A stretch of 50,923 bases of DNA, from assembly GCA_000245075.1 (NCBI GenBank), contig JH599999.1, positions 1-50,923 of the forward strand, given 5' to 3'. A program made the translations under genes and the position numbers. Position 1 is the stretch's first letter. Each line of letters opens with the position of its first letter. Positions 23,547 to 32,466 of the stretch are shown here, piece after piece. The notes below the pieces were generated by a model, which was given only the letters and a program-made list of their open reading frames with translations, made no database searches and was not told the origin of the DNA. The DNA is from Acetobacteraceae bacterium AT-5844. Its GTDB lineage: Bacteria; Pseudomonadota; Alphaproteobacteria; Acetobacterales; Acetobacteraceae.

Positions 23547-24014
23547 ATGGCGATGTTGTTGCGGCGGGACCGGGCGATGACGGCGGTATCGATCGTGCTG
23601 GACGTGGCGTTCCACGCCGGGCGCGGGGGTACGGTGCCGGCGGGGGATATCGCGGAGCGGCTGGGCGAGGCGCGGCGGGGGATTGAGCCGGTGCTGCAGG
23701 CGCTGTCGCGGGCGGGGCTTTTGGGCAGCACGCGGGGGCCGAAGGGGGGCTACCGGCTGGGGCGGGCGGCGCGGGACATCCGGCTGTCGGCGGTGGTGGA
23801 GGCGGTGACGGGCGGCGCCGAGGCGGCGGAGGGGGAGGCGGTGCCGGTGGCGCCCTCGCCGTTGCAGGCGGCGGTGACGGTGCCGCTGTGGGCGGAGCTG
23901 GAGGCGGCGCTGATGGCGACGCTGGGCGAGCTGACGGTGGCCGAGCTGCTGCGCCGCGCCGCCGCCCAGGGCCTGCGCCGCCCCACCCCCGAAGCCCTCA
24001 ACTTCGCCATCTAA
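23547..24014 (+). CDS. Rrf2-family transcriptional regulator without cysteines
   Basis: A 155-residue Rrf2 protein. The winged-helix region covers about residues 1-80, with AMTAVSIVLDVAFHAG, VPAGDIAERLG, GIEPVLQALSRAGLL and the wing motif GPKGGYRLGR. Unlike IscR, NsrR or RirA it contains no cysteine at all, so it cannot hold an iron-sulfur cluster through Cys ligands. It therefore resembles CymR-type Rrf2 proteins, which control cysteine genes through cysteine synthase. Being divergent from cysK supports a role in sulfur or cysteine control, but this is inference. Start candidates are ATG 23547 and ATG 23553; CAGGGGG precedes the first. The second half is Ala/Glu/Leu-rich with a helical end. 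Confidence 0.87.
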   Translation: MAMLLRRDRAMTAVSIVLDVAFHAGRGGTVPAGDIAERLGEARRGIEPVLQALSRAGLLGSTRGPKGGYRLGRAARDIRLSAVVEAVTGGAEAAEGEAVPVAPSPLQAAVTVPLWAELEAALMATLGELTVAELLRRAAAQGLRRPTPEALNFAI

Positions 24015-24058
24015 CCGCGAGGGTCCCGCTACACGCAAAGCATCCTTGCTTCAGCTGC

Positions 24059-24115
24059 AACGCCCCGTCATGCTGCACGGCGAAGGGGCCCCGGAGAGGG
24101 CCCCGGCAGGGCGTT
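24059..24115 (+). terminator. Nested hairpin between the Rrf2 gene and livG
   Basis: An outer AACGCCC (24059-24065) pairs with GGGCGTT (24109-24115) and encloses an inner GGGGCCC (24085-24091) with GGGCCCC (24098-24104). There is no T run. It may end the Rrf2 transcript, or form a folded leader ahead of livG, which starts 20 bases later. Confidence 0.4.
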
Positions 24116-24134
24116 CATGCAAGCGGGGTGAAGG

Positions 24135-24921
24135 GTGCCAGACACCGTCCTCGATTCAGGGACCATTCTGGAAACAGAGGGCCTGACCAAGGAATTTCTT
24201 GGCTTCGTCGCCGTGGGCGACGTGTCGTTGAAGGTCCGGCGTGGCAGCATCCATGGGCTGATCGGCCCGAATGGGGCTGGCAAGACGACCTGTTTCAATC
24301 TGCTGACAAAATTCTTGCAGCCGTCGCGCGGAACAATCCGTTTCGACGGCCGCGACATCACGCGCATGAAGCCGGCGGAAGTGGCGCGGCTCGGGCTGGT
24401 GCGCAGCTTCCAGATCTCGGCAGTCTTCCCGCATCTGAGCGTGCTGGAGAATGTGCGTGTGGCCCTGCAGCGCCAGCGCGGCGGCAGCTTCGATTTCTGG
24501 CGGTCGGACAGCCTGCTCCGGCGGTATGACGATCGCGCCATGGAACTGCTGGAGGATGTGGGGCTAATCGGATTCACCCACCGCCCTGCTGGCGAATTGC
24601 CTTATGGCCGCAAGCGCGCGCTGGAAATCGCCACTACCCTGGCGCTGGAACCGGTGATGATGCTGCTGGACGAACCCACCGCCGGCATGACGGCCGAGGA
24701 TGTGGACCGCATCGTCAACCTGGTCCGCCGCGTCGCCACCGGCCGCACGGTTCTGATGGTGGAGCACAACCTGAAGGTTGTGGAAGGCCTTTGCGATACA
24801 ATCACGGTGCTGACGCGCGGCCGGATTCTGGCGGAGGGAGACTATGCCAGCGTCTCCCGCAACCCCGAGGTCATCGCGGCCTATCTCGGGACCGACCCCT
24901 CCATCGCAGGGGCTTCCGCGC

Positions 24922-24929
<8 letters not shown>
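24135..24929 (+). CDS. livG: Branched-chain-amino-acid-type ABC transporter ATPase (LivG)
   Basis: A 264-residue ABC ATPase. Walker A is GPNGAGKTT (44-52), the signature is ELPYGRKRALEIA in place of the common LSYGxQR form, Walker B is MMLLDEPTAGM, and the switch His lies in VEHNLKVVE. The length and C-terminal YLGTD are typical of LivG, one of the two ATPases of hydrophobic-amino-acid uptake (HAAT) systems. The start is GTG 24135, with AGCGGGG six bases upstream. It leads a five-gene operon (livG-livF-livK-livH-livM) and overlaps livF by eight bases, so translation is coupled. The Arg-Lys pair in the signature motif is unusual but still follows the LxYG core. Confidence 0.93.
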
Positions 24930-25626
<697 letters not shown>

Positions 25627-25654
25627 ACCAGCCGACACGGGAGAGGAATACAGG

Positions 25655-26893
25655 ATGATCCAGGATCGTCGCAGCCTGCTGAAGACCGCGGCCGCCGCCT
25701 CTGTGGTGCCGGCGGTGGGCCTGCCCGCGCGTGCCCGGGCACAATCGACCACCATCAAGATCGGCGTGCTCAACGACCAGTCCGGTGTGTACCGGGACAT
25801 TTCCGGCCCCACCTCCACGGCCTGCGTGCGCCAGGCCATCGTGGATTCCGGCATCACCGCCAAGGGCGTGAATGTCGAGGTGCTGCAGGCCGATCACCAG
25901 AACAAGCCCGATGTCGGCTCCACCATCGCCCGTCAGTGGATCGACCGCGACGGCGTGGACGTCATCGTGGACGTGCCAAACTCCTCTGTGGCGCTCGCGG
26001 TGAATGGCATCGTGCGCGAGAAGAACAAGGCCTATTTCAACTCCACTGGCGCGACCACAGACCTCACCGGCGCGCAGTGCAGCCCCAACACCGTGCACTG
26101 GACCTACGACACCTACATGCTCGCCCGTTCCACGGGCGGCGCCATGGTGAAGGCGGGGGGCGATAGCTGGTTCTTCATCACCGCCGACTATGCCTTCGGC
26201 CATGCGCTGGAGCGTGACACCAGCACCTTCGTGAAGGCGGCAGGCGGCAAGGTGCTGGGCGGTGTGAAGCATCCGCTCCAGTCCACCGACTTCTCGTCCT
26301 ACCTGCTGCAGGCGCAGCAGAGCCGGGCGAAGGTCATCGGCCTGGCCAATGCGGGCACGGATACCATCAACAGCGTCAAGCAGGCGGCCGAGTTCGGCGT
26401 CACGCGCCGCGGCACCAAGATCGCCGTGCTGCTGATGTTCATCAACGACGTGCACAGCCTCGGCTTGCAGGCGGCGCAGGGCCTCGTCTGCACCGAGAGC
26501 TTCTACTGGGACCTGAACGACCGCACCCGCGCCTTCACCAACCGGGTGCGCGGCAGCCTGGGCGGCAACTACCCCGCCATGTCCCATGCAGGCTGCTATG
26601 CCTCGGTGCTGCACTACCTGAAGGTCGTGGCCGATATGGGCGCGGCGGCGGCCAAGGCCAGCGGCGCCGATGCCGTGGCACGCATGAAGGCCATGCCAAC
26701 GGATGACGACTGCTTCGGCCAGGGTTCCATCCGCGCCGATGGCCGCAAGCTGCACCCGGCCTACCTCTTCGAGGTGAAGACTCCCGAAGAATCCAAGGGC
26801 CCCTGGGATTACTACAAGCTTCTGCAGACGACCTCCGCCGAGGAGGCCTGGCGCCCCCTCTCGGAAGGCGGCTGCAGCCTGATCCGTACCTGA
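25655..26893 (+). CDS. livK: ABC transporter periplasmic substrate-binding protein (type I, LivK-like)
   Basis: A 412-residue periplasmic binding protein of the HAAT family. The N-terminus has a twin-arginine-type signal (DRRSLLK, Arg5-Arg6, then a hydrophobic alanine-rich stretch and cleavage near ARA-Q), so export could be by Tat. The mature protein starts TIKIGVLNDQSGVYRD and includes YFNSTGATTDLTGAQCSPN and TADYAFGHALERD, features of the subgroup often annotated as branched-chain amino acid binding but whose members also take up aromatic acids, amides or urea. The substrate is thus open. The start at ATG 25655 follows GAGAGGA. It lies between the ATPase genes and the permeases, and a 9-bp hairpin follows its stop. 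Confidence 0.92.
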   Translation: MIQDRRSLLKTAAAASVVPAVGLPARARAQSTTIKIGVLNDQSGVYRDISGPTSTACVRQAIVDSGITAKGVNVEVLQADHQNKPDVGSTIARQWIDRDGVDVIVDVPNSSVALAVNGIVREKNKAYFNSTGATTDLTGAQCSPNTVHWTYDTYMLARSTGGAMVKAGGDSWFFITADYAFGHALERDTSTFVKAAGGKVLGGVKHPLQSTDFSSYLLQAQQSRAKVIGLANAGTDTINSVKQAAEFGVTRRGTKIAVLLMFINDVHSLGLQAAQGLVCTESFYWDLNDRTRAFTNRVRGSLGGNYPAMSHAGCYASVLHYLKVVADMGAAAAKASGADAVARMKAMPTDDDCFGQGSIRADGRKLHPAYLFEVKTPEESKGPWDYYKLLQTTSAEEAWRPLSEGGCSLIRT

Positions 26894-26900
26894 CGACCCC

Positions 26901-26923
26901 GGGCGGGGCCATGCGCCCCGCCC
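26901..26923 (+). other. Intercistronic hairpin between livK and livH
   Basis: GGGCGGGGC (26901-26909) pairs perfectly with GCCCCGCCC (26915-26923) across a CATGC loop, eight bases after the livK stop and 30 before livH. There is no T run, so it probably shields the upstream message or partly ends transcription. Either would give the binding protein more product than the permeases. Confidence 0.6.
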
Positions 26924-26953
26924 ATCCTCACCTCTGGACGGAACCGGAAGCCG

Positions 26954-27841
26954 GTGATCGAAGACCTCCTCTTCCAATTGGAACTGGGCCTGCCTCAGCT
27001 GGTGCTGGGGCTGGTGAACGGCGCCTTCTACGCGCTGCTCTCGCTCGGCCTCGCCGTCATCTTCGGTATGCTGAACGTCATCAACTTCGCCCATGGCGCG
27101 CAGTTCATGATGGGCGCCTTCGTGGCCTGGATGCTGCTCGCCTGGGGCGGCATCGGCTACTGGCCGGCGCTGATCATCTCGCCGCTGATCGTCGGTGCCT
27201 TCGGCATGGTGCTGGAAAAGCTGCTGATCAGCAGGCTCTATAAGCTCGACCATCTCTATGGCCTGCTGCTCACCTTCGGCCTGGCCCTGATCATCGAGGG
27301 TGTGTTCCGCAACCAGTTCGGCTCTTCCGGCCTGCCCTATACCCCGCCCGCCTCGCTGGGAGGCGCGCCGGTCGATCTCGGCTTCATGTTCCTGCCGAAA
27401 TACCGGCTGTGGGTCGTGGTGGCCTCGCTGGTGCTTTGCCTCGGCACCTGGCTGGTCATCGAGAAAACCCGCCTCGGCGCCTATCTGCGCGCGGCAACCG
27501 AGAACGCCGCCCTGGTGCAGGCCTTCGGCGTCAACGTGCCCCGCATGGTGACGCTGACCTATGCGGCGGGCGTCGCCCTGGCGGCCTTCGCGGGTGTCCT
27601 GGCCGCGCCGATCTATTCCGTGAATCCCCAGATGGGCTCAAGCCTCATCATCACTGTCTTTGCCGTGGTGGTCATCGGCGGCATGGGCTCCATTCTGGGC
27701 TCTGTGATCACAGGGTTCGGCCTCGGCCTCGTCGAAGGGCTGACGAAGGTGTTCTACCCGGAAGCCTCTTCCACGGTGATTTTCGTCATCATGGCCATCG
27801 TGCTGCTGGCGCGCCCCGCCGGCCTGTTCGGGAGGGCCTGA
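26954..27841 (+). CDS. livH: Branched-chain-amino-acid-type ABC transporter permease (LivH)
   Basis: A 295-residue inner-membrane permease with about eight hydrophobic segments. It opens with LPQLVLGLVNGAFYALLSLG, the standard LivH start, followed by FGMLNVINFAHG and the conserved cytoplasmic EAA-like loop with AFGVNVPRMVTLTYAAG; the end VVIGGMGSILGSVITGF is diagnostic. It forms the membrane channel with LivM. The start is GTG 26954. livM begins only four bases after its stop, so the permeases are coupled. Confidence 0.94.
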   Translation: MIEDLLFQLELGLPQLVLGLVNGAFYALLSLGLAVIFGMLNVINFAHGAQFMMGAFVAWMLLAWGGIGYWPALIISPLIVGAFGMVLEKLLISRLYKLDHLYGLLLTFGLALIIEGVFRNQFGSSGLPYTPPASLGGAPVDLGFMFLPKYRLWVVVASLVLCLGTWLVIEKTRLGAYLRAATENAALVQAFGVNVPRMVTLTYAAGVALAAFAGVLAAPIYSVNPQMGSSLIITVFAVVVIGGMGSILGSVITGFGLGLVEGLTKVFYPEASSTVIFVIMAIVLLARPAGLFGRA

Positions 27842-27845
27842 GCCC

Positions 27846-28844
27846 ATGTCCGCCGACAGCATCACCGCAACGCCCGAGACAAGCCATGTGCGCGGCCTGC
27901 CGGGCCTTCAGGCGCTGGGCTTCAACCGGGCGCAGAGCATCGCTTTCCTGATCCTGCTGGCCTTCCTGGTGGTCGGGCCCTTCGTGCTCTACCCGGTCTT
28001 CCTGATGAAGCTGCTGTGCTTCGCGCTGTTCGCCTGCGCCTTCAACCTGCTCATCGGCTATGTCGGGCTGCTTTCCTTCGGCCATGCCATGTTCTTCGGC
28101 ATGGGGGGGTACCTGGCGGCGCATTCGGCCAAGGTGTGGGGCTTTACGCCGGAACTCGCCATCCTCACCGGCGGCGCGATCGGTGCCTTGCTGGGCGTCG
28201 TCTCCGGCTGGCTGGCCATCCGGCGGCAGGGCATCTACTTTGCCATGATAACCCTGGCGCTGGCGCAGATGGTCTACTTCCTCTGCCTCCAGATGCGCTT
28301 CACGGGCGGCGAGGACGGCATTCAGGGCGTGCCCCGCGGGCACCTGTTCGGCTTGCTGGACCTCTCCGCCGACATGTCCATCTACTGGCTGGTGGCGGCG
28401 GTGTTCCTGCTTGGCTTCCTGCTCATCAACCGCATCATCCACTCGCCCTTTGGCCAGGTGCTCACCGCCATCCGGGAGAACGAGCCGCGCGCCATCTCGC
28501 TCGGCTACCGGGTGGATGATTACAAGATGCTGGCCTTCGTCCTCTCCGCGACGCTCGCGGGCGTTGCTGGCGGCACAAAGGCGCTGGTCTTCGGCATCGC
28601 CACGCTGACCGATGTGTATTGGGCGATGTCCGGTGAAGTGGTGTTGATGACGCTGCTGGGCGGCCTCGGCACGGTGTTCGGCCCGGCGGTGGGGGCGGCT
28701 GTCATCGTCACCATGCAGAATTATCTTGCTGAATTCGGGGCCTGGGTGACGGTGATCCAGGGCGCCATCTTCGTGGTGTGTGTCATCGCGTTCCGTGCCG
28801 GCATCGTCGGGGAAGTGGCGCGCTGGCTCCGGGTGAGGCTGTAG
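27846..28844 (+). CDS. livM: Branched-chain-amino-acid-type ABC transporter permease (LivM)
   Basis: A 332-residue permease with a 35-residue hydrophilic N-terminal extension and about nine hydrophobic segments. Recognisable LivM features are ACAFNLLIGYVGLLSFGHAM, the loop IRENEPRAISLGYRVDDYK that contacts the ATPases, and the late MTLLGGLGTVFGPAVGA. It completes the HAAT transporter as the last gene of the liv operon. The ATG at 27846 lies four bases after livH. A pair of hairpins follows, facing a convergent gene. Confidence 0.94.
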   Translation: MSADSITATPETSHVRGLPGLQALGFNRAQSIAFLILLAFLVVGPFVLYPVFLMKLLCFALFACAFNLLIGYVGLLSFGHAMFFGMGGYLAAHSAKVWGFTPELAILTGGAIGALLGVVSGWLAIRRQGIYFAMITLALAQMVYFLCLQMRFTGGEDGIQGVPRGHLFGLLDLSADMSIYWLVAAVFLLGFLLINRIIHSPFGQVLTAIRENEPRAISLGYRVDDYKMLAFVLSATLAGVAGGTKALVFGIATLTDVYWAMSGEVVLMTLLGGLGTVFGPAVGAAVIVTMQNYLAEFGAWVTVIQGAIFVVCVIAFRAGIVGEVARWLRVRL

Positions 28845-28863
28845 AGGGTTCACCTCTCACAAA

Positions 28864-28930
28864 GCCACGCTCAAGCCTGCACCCCTATGCGTGGCGGTGA
28901 CACGCCGGCTGGACCGAACAGGCAGCCGGC
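28864..28930. terminator. Convergent double hairpin after livM
   Basis: GCCACGC (28864-28870) pairs with GCGTGGC (28889-28895), and GCCGGCTG (28904-28911) pairs perfectly with CAGCCGGC (28923-28930). They fill the short gap between livM and the convergent membrane-protein gene. Confidence 0.55.
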
Positions 28931-28936
28931 ACCCTG

Positions 28937-29506
28937 TCACTCCTTCTCCTGCCGCGCCTCTTTCGACGCCGGGTTGTGCACCTCCTTCTTCTCCTCGGCG
29001 ACCGGGTGAGAAGACTCCTCGTGCCGCCCCAGCCTCTCCAGCACGCCCAGCACCAGCGCGCCGGCCAGGAAGGTGCCGTGGATGACCAGCGCCCACATCG
29101 TCTCCCGGTCGTCATAGCTGCCGGGCTTCAAAAAGATCTGCAGCAACTGGATGGAGGAAATGGCGACGATGCTGGTGGCCAGCTTCAGCTTCAGGTTGCC
29201 GGTATCAAGCCCGCCCACCCAGTGCATCCGCTCCGCCGCCGCTTCTTCCTTCAGGCGGGAGACGAGGCTGTCGTAGGAGGAGATGGCAACCATGGCGACC
29301 ATGGAGGCCACCAGCGCCGAATCCGCCAGATGCAGCAGCGTCAGCAGATCGTCATTCTCCGGCAGGACGAATAACTGAGTGGCGAATTCCCACAGCTTGC
29401 TCAGGAAGCGGACGGCATAGAGCAACAGTCCCACCATGAGCCCCAGGAAGAAAACCGAGAGGATGTGGCGGGCGGCCAGCATGGCCTTGTCGATCAGCGG
29501 TATCAT
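28937..29506 (-). CDS. UPF0114 / YqhA-family inner-membrane protein
   Basis: A 189-residue protein with three to four hydrophobic segments: about residues 9-31, a middle stretch LLHLADSALVASMVAMVAI, and a late WALVIHGTFLAGALVLGVL. Conserved features of the family are the opening LIDKAMLAARHI, ISSYDSLVSRL and the central GNLKLKLATSIVAISSIQLLQ. The C-terminus is a charged Glu/Lys tail. The function of the family is unknown; it is an inner-membrane protein found across proteobacteria. The ATG at 29506 follows GAGG; the frame continues upstream without homology. It stands alone, divergent from the RidA gene. Confidence 0.87.
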   Translation of the reverse strand: MIPLIDKAMLAARHILSVFFLGLMVGLLLYAVRFLSKLWEFATQLFVLPENDDLLTLLHLADSALVASMVAMVAISSYDSLVSRLKEEAAAERMHWVGGLDTGNLKLKLATSIVAISSIQLLQIFLKPGSYDDRETMWALVIHGTFLAGALVLGVLERLGRHEESSHPVAEEKKEVHNPASKEARQEKE

Positions 29507-29623
29507 TCGCGCCTCGCAGGGCAGGGGAAGGCATCCGGAAGCTAATGCGCGACGGTTGCACCCGTTGCCTCGCCGCGGCGACCGGCCGAAAAAGAACATC
29601 CTTCAACTGGGAGAGCTGAGCGA

Positions 29624-29977
29624 ATGACCATCAAGCGACTGGCCGAGGAGGCACGCCTGTCCGGCGCCACCGTGGCGAACGGCTTCATCTTCCTGGCCGG
29701 GCAGATCGCCGACGACCCGACCCTGGATGCCGAGGGCCAGACGGCGGACATCCTGGCGCAGATCGACGCCCTGCTGGCGGAAGCGGGCACCGACAAGCGT
29801 GCCCTTCTCCAGGTGCAGATCACCCTGGCCGATATCAGCGATGCCCCTGCGATGAACCGCGCCTGGGACCGCTGGCTGGACCCTTCCGCCAAGCCGGCAC
29901 GCATGACCAGCGAAGGACGTCTGGTGGACCCCCGGCTGAAGGTGGAGATGATCGGTATCGCTTTGGCCCCGCGTTGA
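29624..29977 (+). CDS. RidA/YjgF/YER057c-family protein
   Basis: A 117-residue RidA-type protein with FIFLAGQIADDPTLDAEGQT, a central QIDALLAEAGTDKRALLQVQ, ADISDAPAMNRAWDRWLD, and the active-site strand PARMTSEGRLVDPRLKVEM ending the chain. Family members form trimers and hydrolyse reactive enamine/imine intermediates such as 2-aminoacrylate made by PLP enzymes. The motif around the catalytic Arg is intact (PAR), although the region after it differs from the archetypal RidA (usually CVEVARLP), which suggests one of the Rid1-7 side groups rather than archetypal RidA. ATG 29624 is preceded by GGGAGAGCTGAGCGA. It is monocistronic by position. Confidence 0.9.
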   Translation: MTIKRLAEEARLSGATVANGFIFLAGQIADDPTLDAEGQTADILAQIDALLAEAGTDKRALLQVQITLADISDAPAMNRAWDRWLDPSAKPARMTSEGRLVDPRLKVEMIGIALAPR

Positions 29978-30221
29978 GGGGCGGAGTGTAGAAATCGGCT
30001 AAAAGCACCGTGTGGCCCCCTTCACCAGCGGGGCTGCGCGGGGCATTCTGCGCGACGCCCCCGGCCCGCCGTAGAACCGCCCTGGTTCCGCCGCAGTCAC
30101 GGGGCACACCCAGAGGCCCTATCGGTTCGTCGAGAGACCTGCCCACCATGCGTATCTTCGCCGCGGCGGGCGTCGGCAGCCCCATTCCGCATCGACAGGG
30201 CTCCCCAGCATGCGCGGTGGC

Positions 30222-31193
30222 ATGAGCTTCTGGCACGGCAAGCGCGTGCTCGTGACCGGCGGTGCCGGCTTCCTGGGCAGCGGGCTGTGCCACGCGCTGG
30301 CCAGGATGGGCGCCCAGGTCACGGCGCTGGATGCCATGATGCCCGGCACGGGCGCGCTGGCAGCCAATCTGGAAGGCAGCGGCGCCAGGCTCGTGCGGGC
30401 CGATCTGCGGGACGGCAACCTGGCCGGCGTGACGCGTGGGCTGGACGTGGTGTTCAACATGGCGGCCCAGACCAGCCATGCGGGCAGCATGGCAGACCCC
30501 TTTTCAGACCTCGCCATCAATGCCGAGGCACAGTTGCGGCTCATTGCGGCGCTGCGGGATGGTTCGCCCAACGCCACCGTGGTCCACGCCTCCACCCGGC
30601 AGTTCTACGGTACGCCGCGCTATCTGCCGGTCGATGAAGCGCATCCGCTGAACCCGCCGGACGCCAATGGCGTCTCCAAGCTGGCGGGCGAGCAGTACTG
30701 GCTGCTGGAGGGCAGGGTGCAGGGCCGCCCCGTGGTCTCCCTGCGGCTGACCAATTGCTACGGTCCGCGCCTGCGCATCTGCGACGCGCGGCAAACCTTC
30801 CTCGGCATCTGGTTCCGTCGCCTGCTGGAGGGGCAGCCCTTCGAGGTCTGGGGCGGCGCCCAGCTGCGGGACCTCGCTTACCTGGATGACGTCGTCGCCG
30901 CCTTCCTGCTGGCGGCCGAGACGCCGGCCTGTGCCGGGCGGGCCTTCAACCTGGGCGGTGCGGCGCCGGTCTCACTGCTGCAACTGGCCGAGGCCTGCGT
31001 GGCCGCGAATGGCGGTGGCCGGTTCGAGGTGAAGGATTTTCCGGCCGAGCGGGCCGCGATCGATATCGGCAGCTACCATGCCGATGACGGGGCCTTCCGC
31101 TCCGCCACCGGCTGGGCGCCGAAAGTCACGCTGGAGGAGGGGCTGCGCCGCAGCCTGGAGTGGTTCCGCCTCCGGCTTTCCGCCTATGTCTGA
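30222..31193 (+). CDS. NAD-dependent epimerase/dehydratase (extended SDR) with Asn in the YxxxK position
   Basis: A 323-residue extended short-chain dehydrogenase. The NAD-binding motif is VTGGAGFLGS (11-20). The substrate region has STRQFYGTPRYLPVDE. The catalytic YxxxK motif reads NGVSK (Asn149, Lys153), inside PPDANGVSKLAGEQYW, so the usual Tyr is missing while the Lys stays. Related sequences I recall with NGINK suggest that this is a real subgroup, so it is not simply a dead copy. Tyr129 in QFYG might substitute. Such enzymes modify nucleotide-sugars. An in-frame ATG at 30210 is an alternative start. It is followed 32 bases later by a DegT aminotransferase, forming a sugar-nucleotide pair. 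Confidence 0.85.
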   Translation: MSFWHGKRVLVTGGAGFLGSGLCHALARMGAQVTALDAMMPGTGALAANLEGSGARLVRADLRDGNLAGVTRGLDVVFNMAAQTSHAGSMADPFSDLAINAEAQLRLIAALRDGSPNATVVHASTRQFYGTPRYLPVDEAHPLNPPDANGVSKLAGEQYWLLEGRVQGRPVVSLRLTNCYGPRLRICDARQTFLGIWFRRLLEGQPFEVWGGAQLRDLAYLDDVVAAFLLAAETPACAGRAFNLGGAAPVSLLQLAEACVAANGGGRFEVKDFPAERAAIDIGSYHADDGAFRSATGWAPKVTLEEGLRRSLEWFRLRLSAYV

Positions 31194-31225
31194 ACTGGCC
31201 GCGTACCCCTGAGGAGAAGGGCAAG

Positions 31226-32383
31226 ATGAACCTGCCCGAAACTGTTTCGCCGCCCCGCCCCGCCATGATTCCCCTGGCCGACCCAGGTGCGGCCTATCGC
31301 GCGCAACGCGACGTGTTGGATGACGCGCTGGGGCGGGCCCTGGATTCCGGCTGGTACATCCTTGGCGGGGAAGGCGCGGCCTTCGAGCAGGAATTCTCCG
31401 CCTGGCTGGGCGCGCCCCATGCGGTGGGCTGTGCCAACGGCACCGATGCCCTGATGCTCATTCTGCGCGGCCTTGGCATCGGCCCGGGCATGACGGTCGC
31501 CACCGTCTCCCACACCGCCGTGGCCACAGTGGCTGCCATTGAAATGGTAGGCGCCACGCCGCTGCTGCTGGATATCGACCCCGACACCTACACCATGGAC
31601 CCGGATGAGCTGGTGGCCGTGCTGGATGACCCGCCGCCGGGCCTGCCGCCGATCCGTGCCGTCATCGCCGTCCATCTCTATGGCCAGGCCTGCGACCTGC
31701 TTCCCATGCTGGCCGCCTGCGAGACCGCCGGCATTCCCCTGATCGAGGATTGCGCCCAGTGCCATGGCGCCACCCTGGGCGGCCGGAAGCTGGGGACGCT
31801 GGGCCACGCTGCCGCCTTCAGCCTGTATCCCACCAAGAATCTCGGCGCGCTGGGCGATGCCGGCATCCTGGCCACGCGGGATACCGCCCTGGCGGAGCGC
31901 ATCTCCGCCATTCGCCAGTATGGATGGAAGTCCCGCTATATCTCCGACATGGTCGGGGTGAACAGCCGCCTGGACGAGTTGCAGGCCGCCGTGCTCCGCG
32001 TGCGCCTGCCGATGCTTGATGGTGGCAACGCCCGCCGCAATGCCATCGCCACTGCTTATGATGACGCCCTGGCCGGCACCGCCATCACCCCGCCCGTGCG
32101 GCGGGAAGATGCCACGCATGTCTTCCACCAGTATGTCATCCGCAGTCCCGAGCGGGATGAGCTGGCGGCACTGTTGAAGGAGCAGGGCGTTGGCACCGGC
32201 ATTCACTACCCTGTGCCGGTGCATCTGCAGCCCGCCTATCTGGACCGCGTCGCCCTCGGCCCCGCTGGCTGCGCCGAGACCGAGGCCGCGGCACGGGAGG
32301 TGCTCAGCCTTCCCGTCTATCCTGAACTGACCGACGAACAGGTGGTCCGGGTGTGCGAGGCGCTGAAGCTGGTGGCGGGCTGA
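31226..32383 (+). CDS. DegT/DnrJ/EryC1/StrS aminotransferase
   Basis: A 385-residue PLP aminotransferase. It has the family signatures NGTDALMLILRGLGIGPG, HLYGQACDL, LIEDCAQCHGATLGGRKLG with PLP-contacting Asp175, the PLP lysine Lys204 in SLYPTKNLGALGDAG, and the C-terminal YPVPVHLQPAY. Family enzymes add an amino group to a 3- or 4-keto NDP-sugar; the acceptor (dTDP- or UDP-sugar) is unknown. The ATG at 31226 follows GAGGAGAAGG. It is coupled to the SDR gene and together they could make one amino-sugar from an NDP-sugar. No glycosyltransferase, nucleotidyltransferase or other modifying gene adjoins, so it is probably a small accessory set. Confidence 0.91.
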   Translation: MNLPETVSPPRPAMIPLADPGAAYRAQRDVLDDALGRALDSGWYILGGEGAAFEQEFSAWLGAPHAVGCANGTDALMLILRGLGIGPGMTVATVSHTAVATVAAIEMVGATPLLLDIDPDTYTMDPDELVAVLDDPPPGLPPIRAVIAVHLYGQACDLLPMLAACETAGIPLIEDCAQCHGATLGGRKLGTLGHAAAFSLYPTKNLGALGDAGILATRDTALAERISAIRQYGWKSRYISDMVGVNSRLDELQAAVLRVRLPMLDGGNARRNAIATAYDDALAGTAITPPVRREDATHVFHQYVIRSPERDELAALLKEQGVGTGIHYPVPVHLQPAYLDRVALGPAGCAETEAAAREVLSLPVYPELTDEQVVRVCEALKLVAG

Positions 32384-32425
32384 GAGGCTTCGCCGGGGAG
32401 ACCTGAACGGCTCCCCATGACCCTC

Positions 32426-32464
32426 TTCGGATGTCGGAGGCCCATCGCCTCTCCAGCGTCCGAA
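32426..32464. terminator. Convergent hairpin between the aminotransferase and RND genes
   Basis: TTCGGA (32426-32431) pairs with TCCGAA (32459-32464), and a GAGGC/GCCTC stem is nested inside. It abuts the stop of the opposite-strand RND gene. An additional GGGGAG/CTCCCC pair lies just upstream at about 32394-32416. Confidence 0.5.
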
Positions 32465-32466
32465 AC

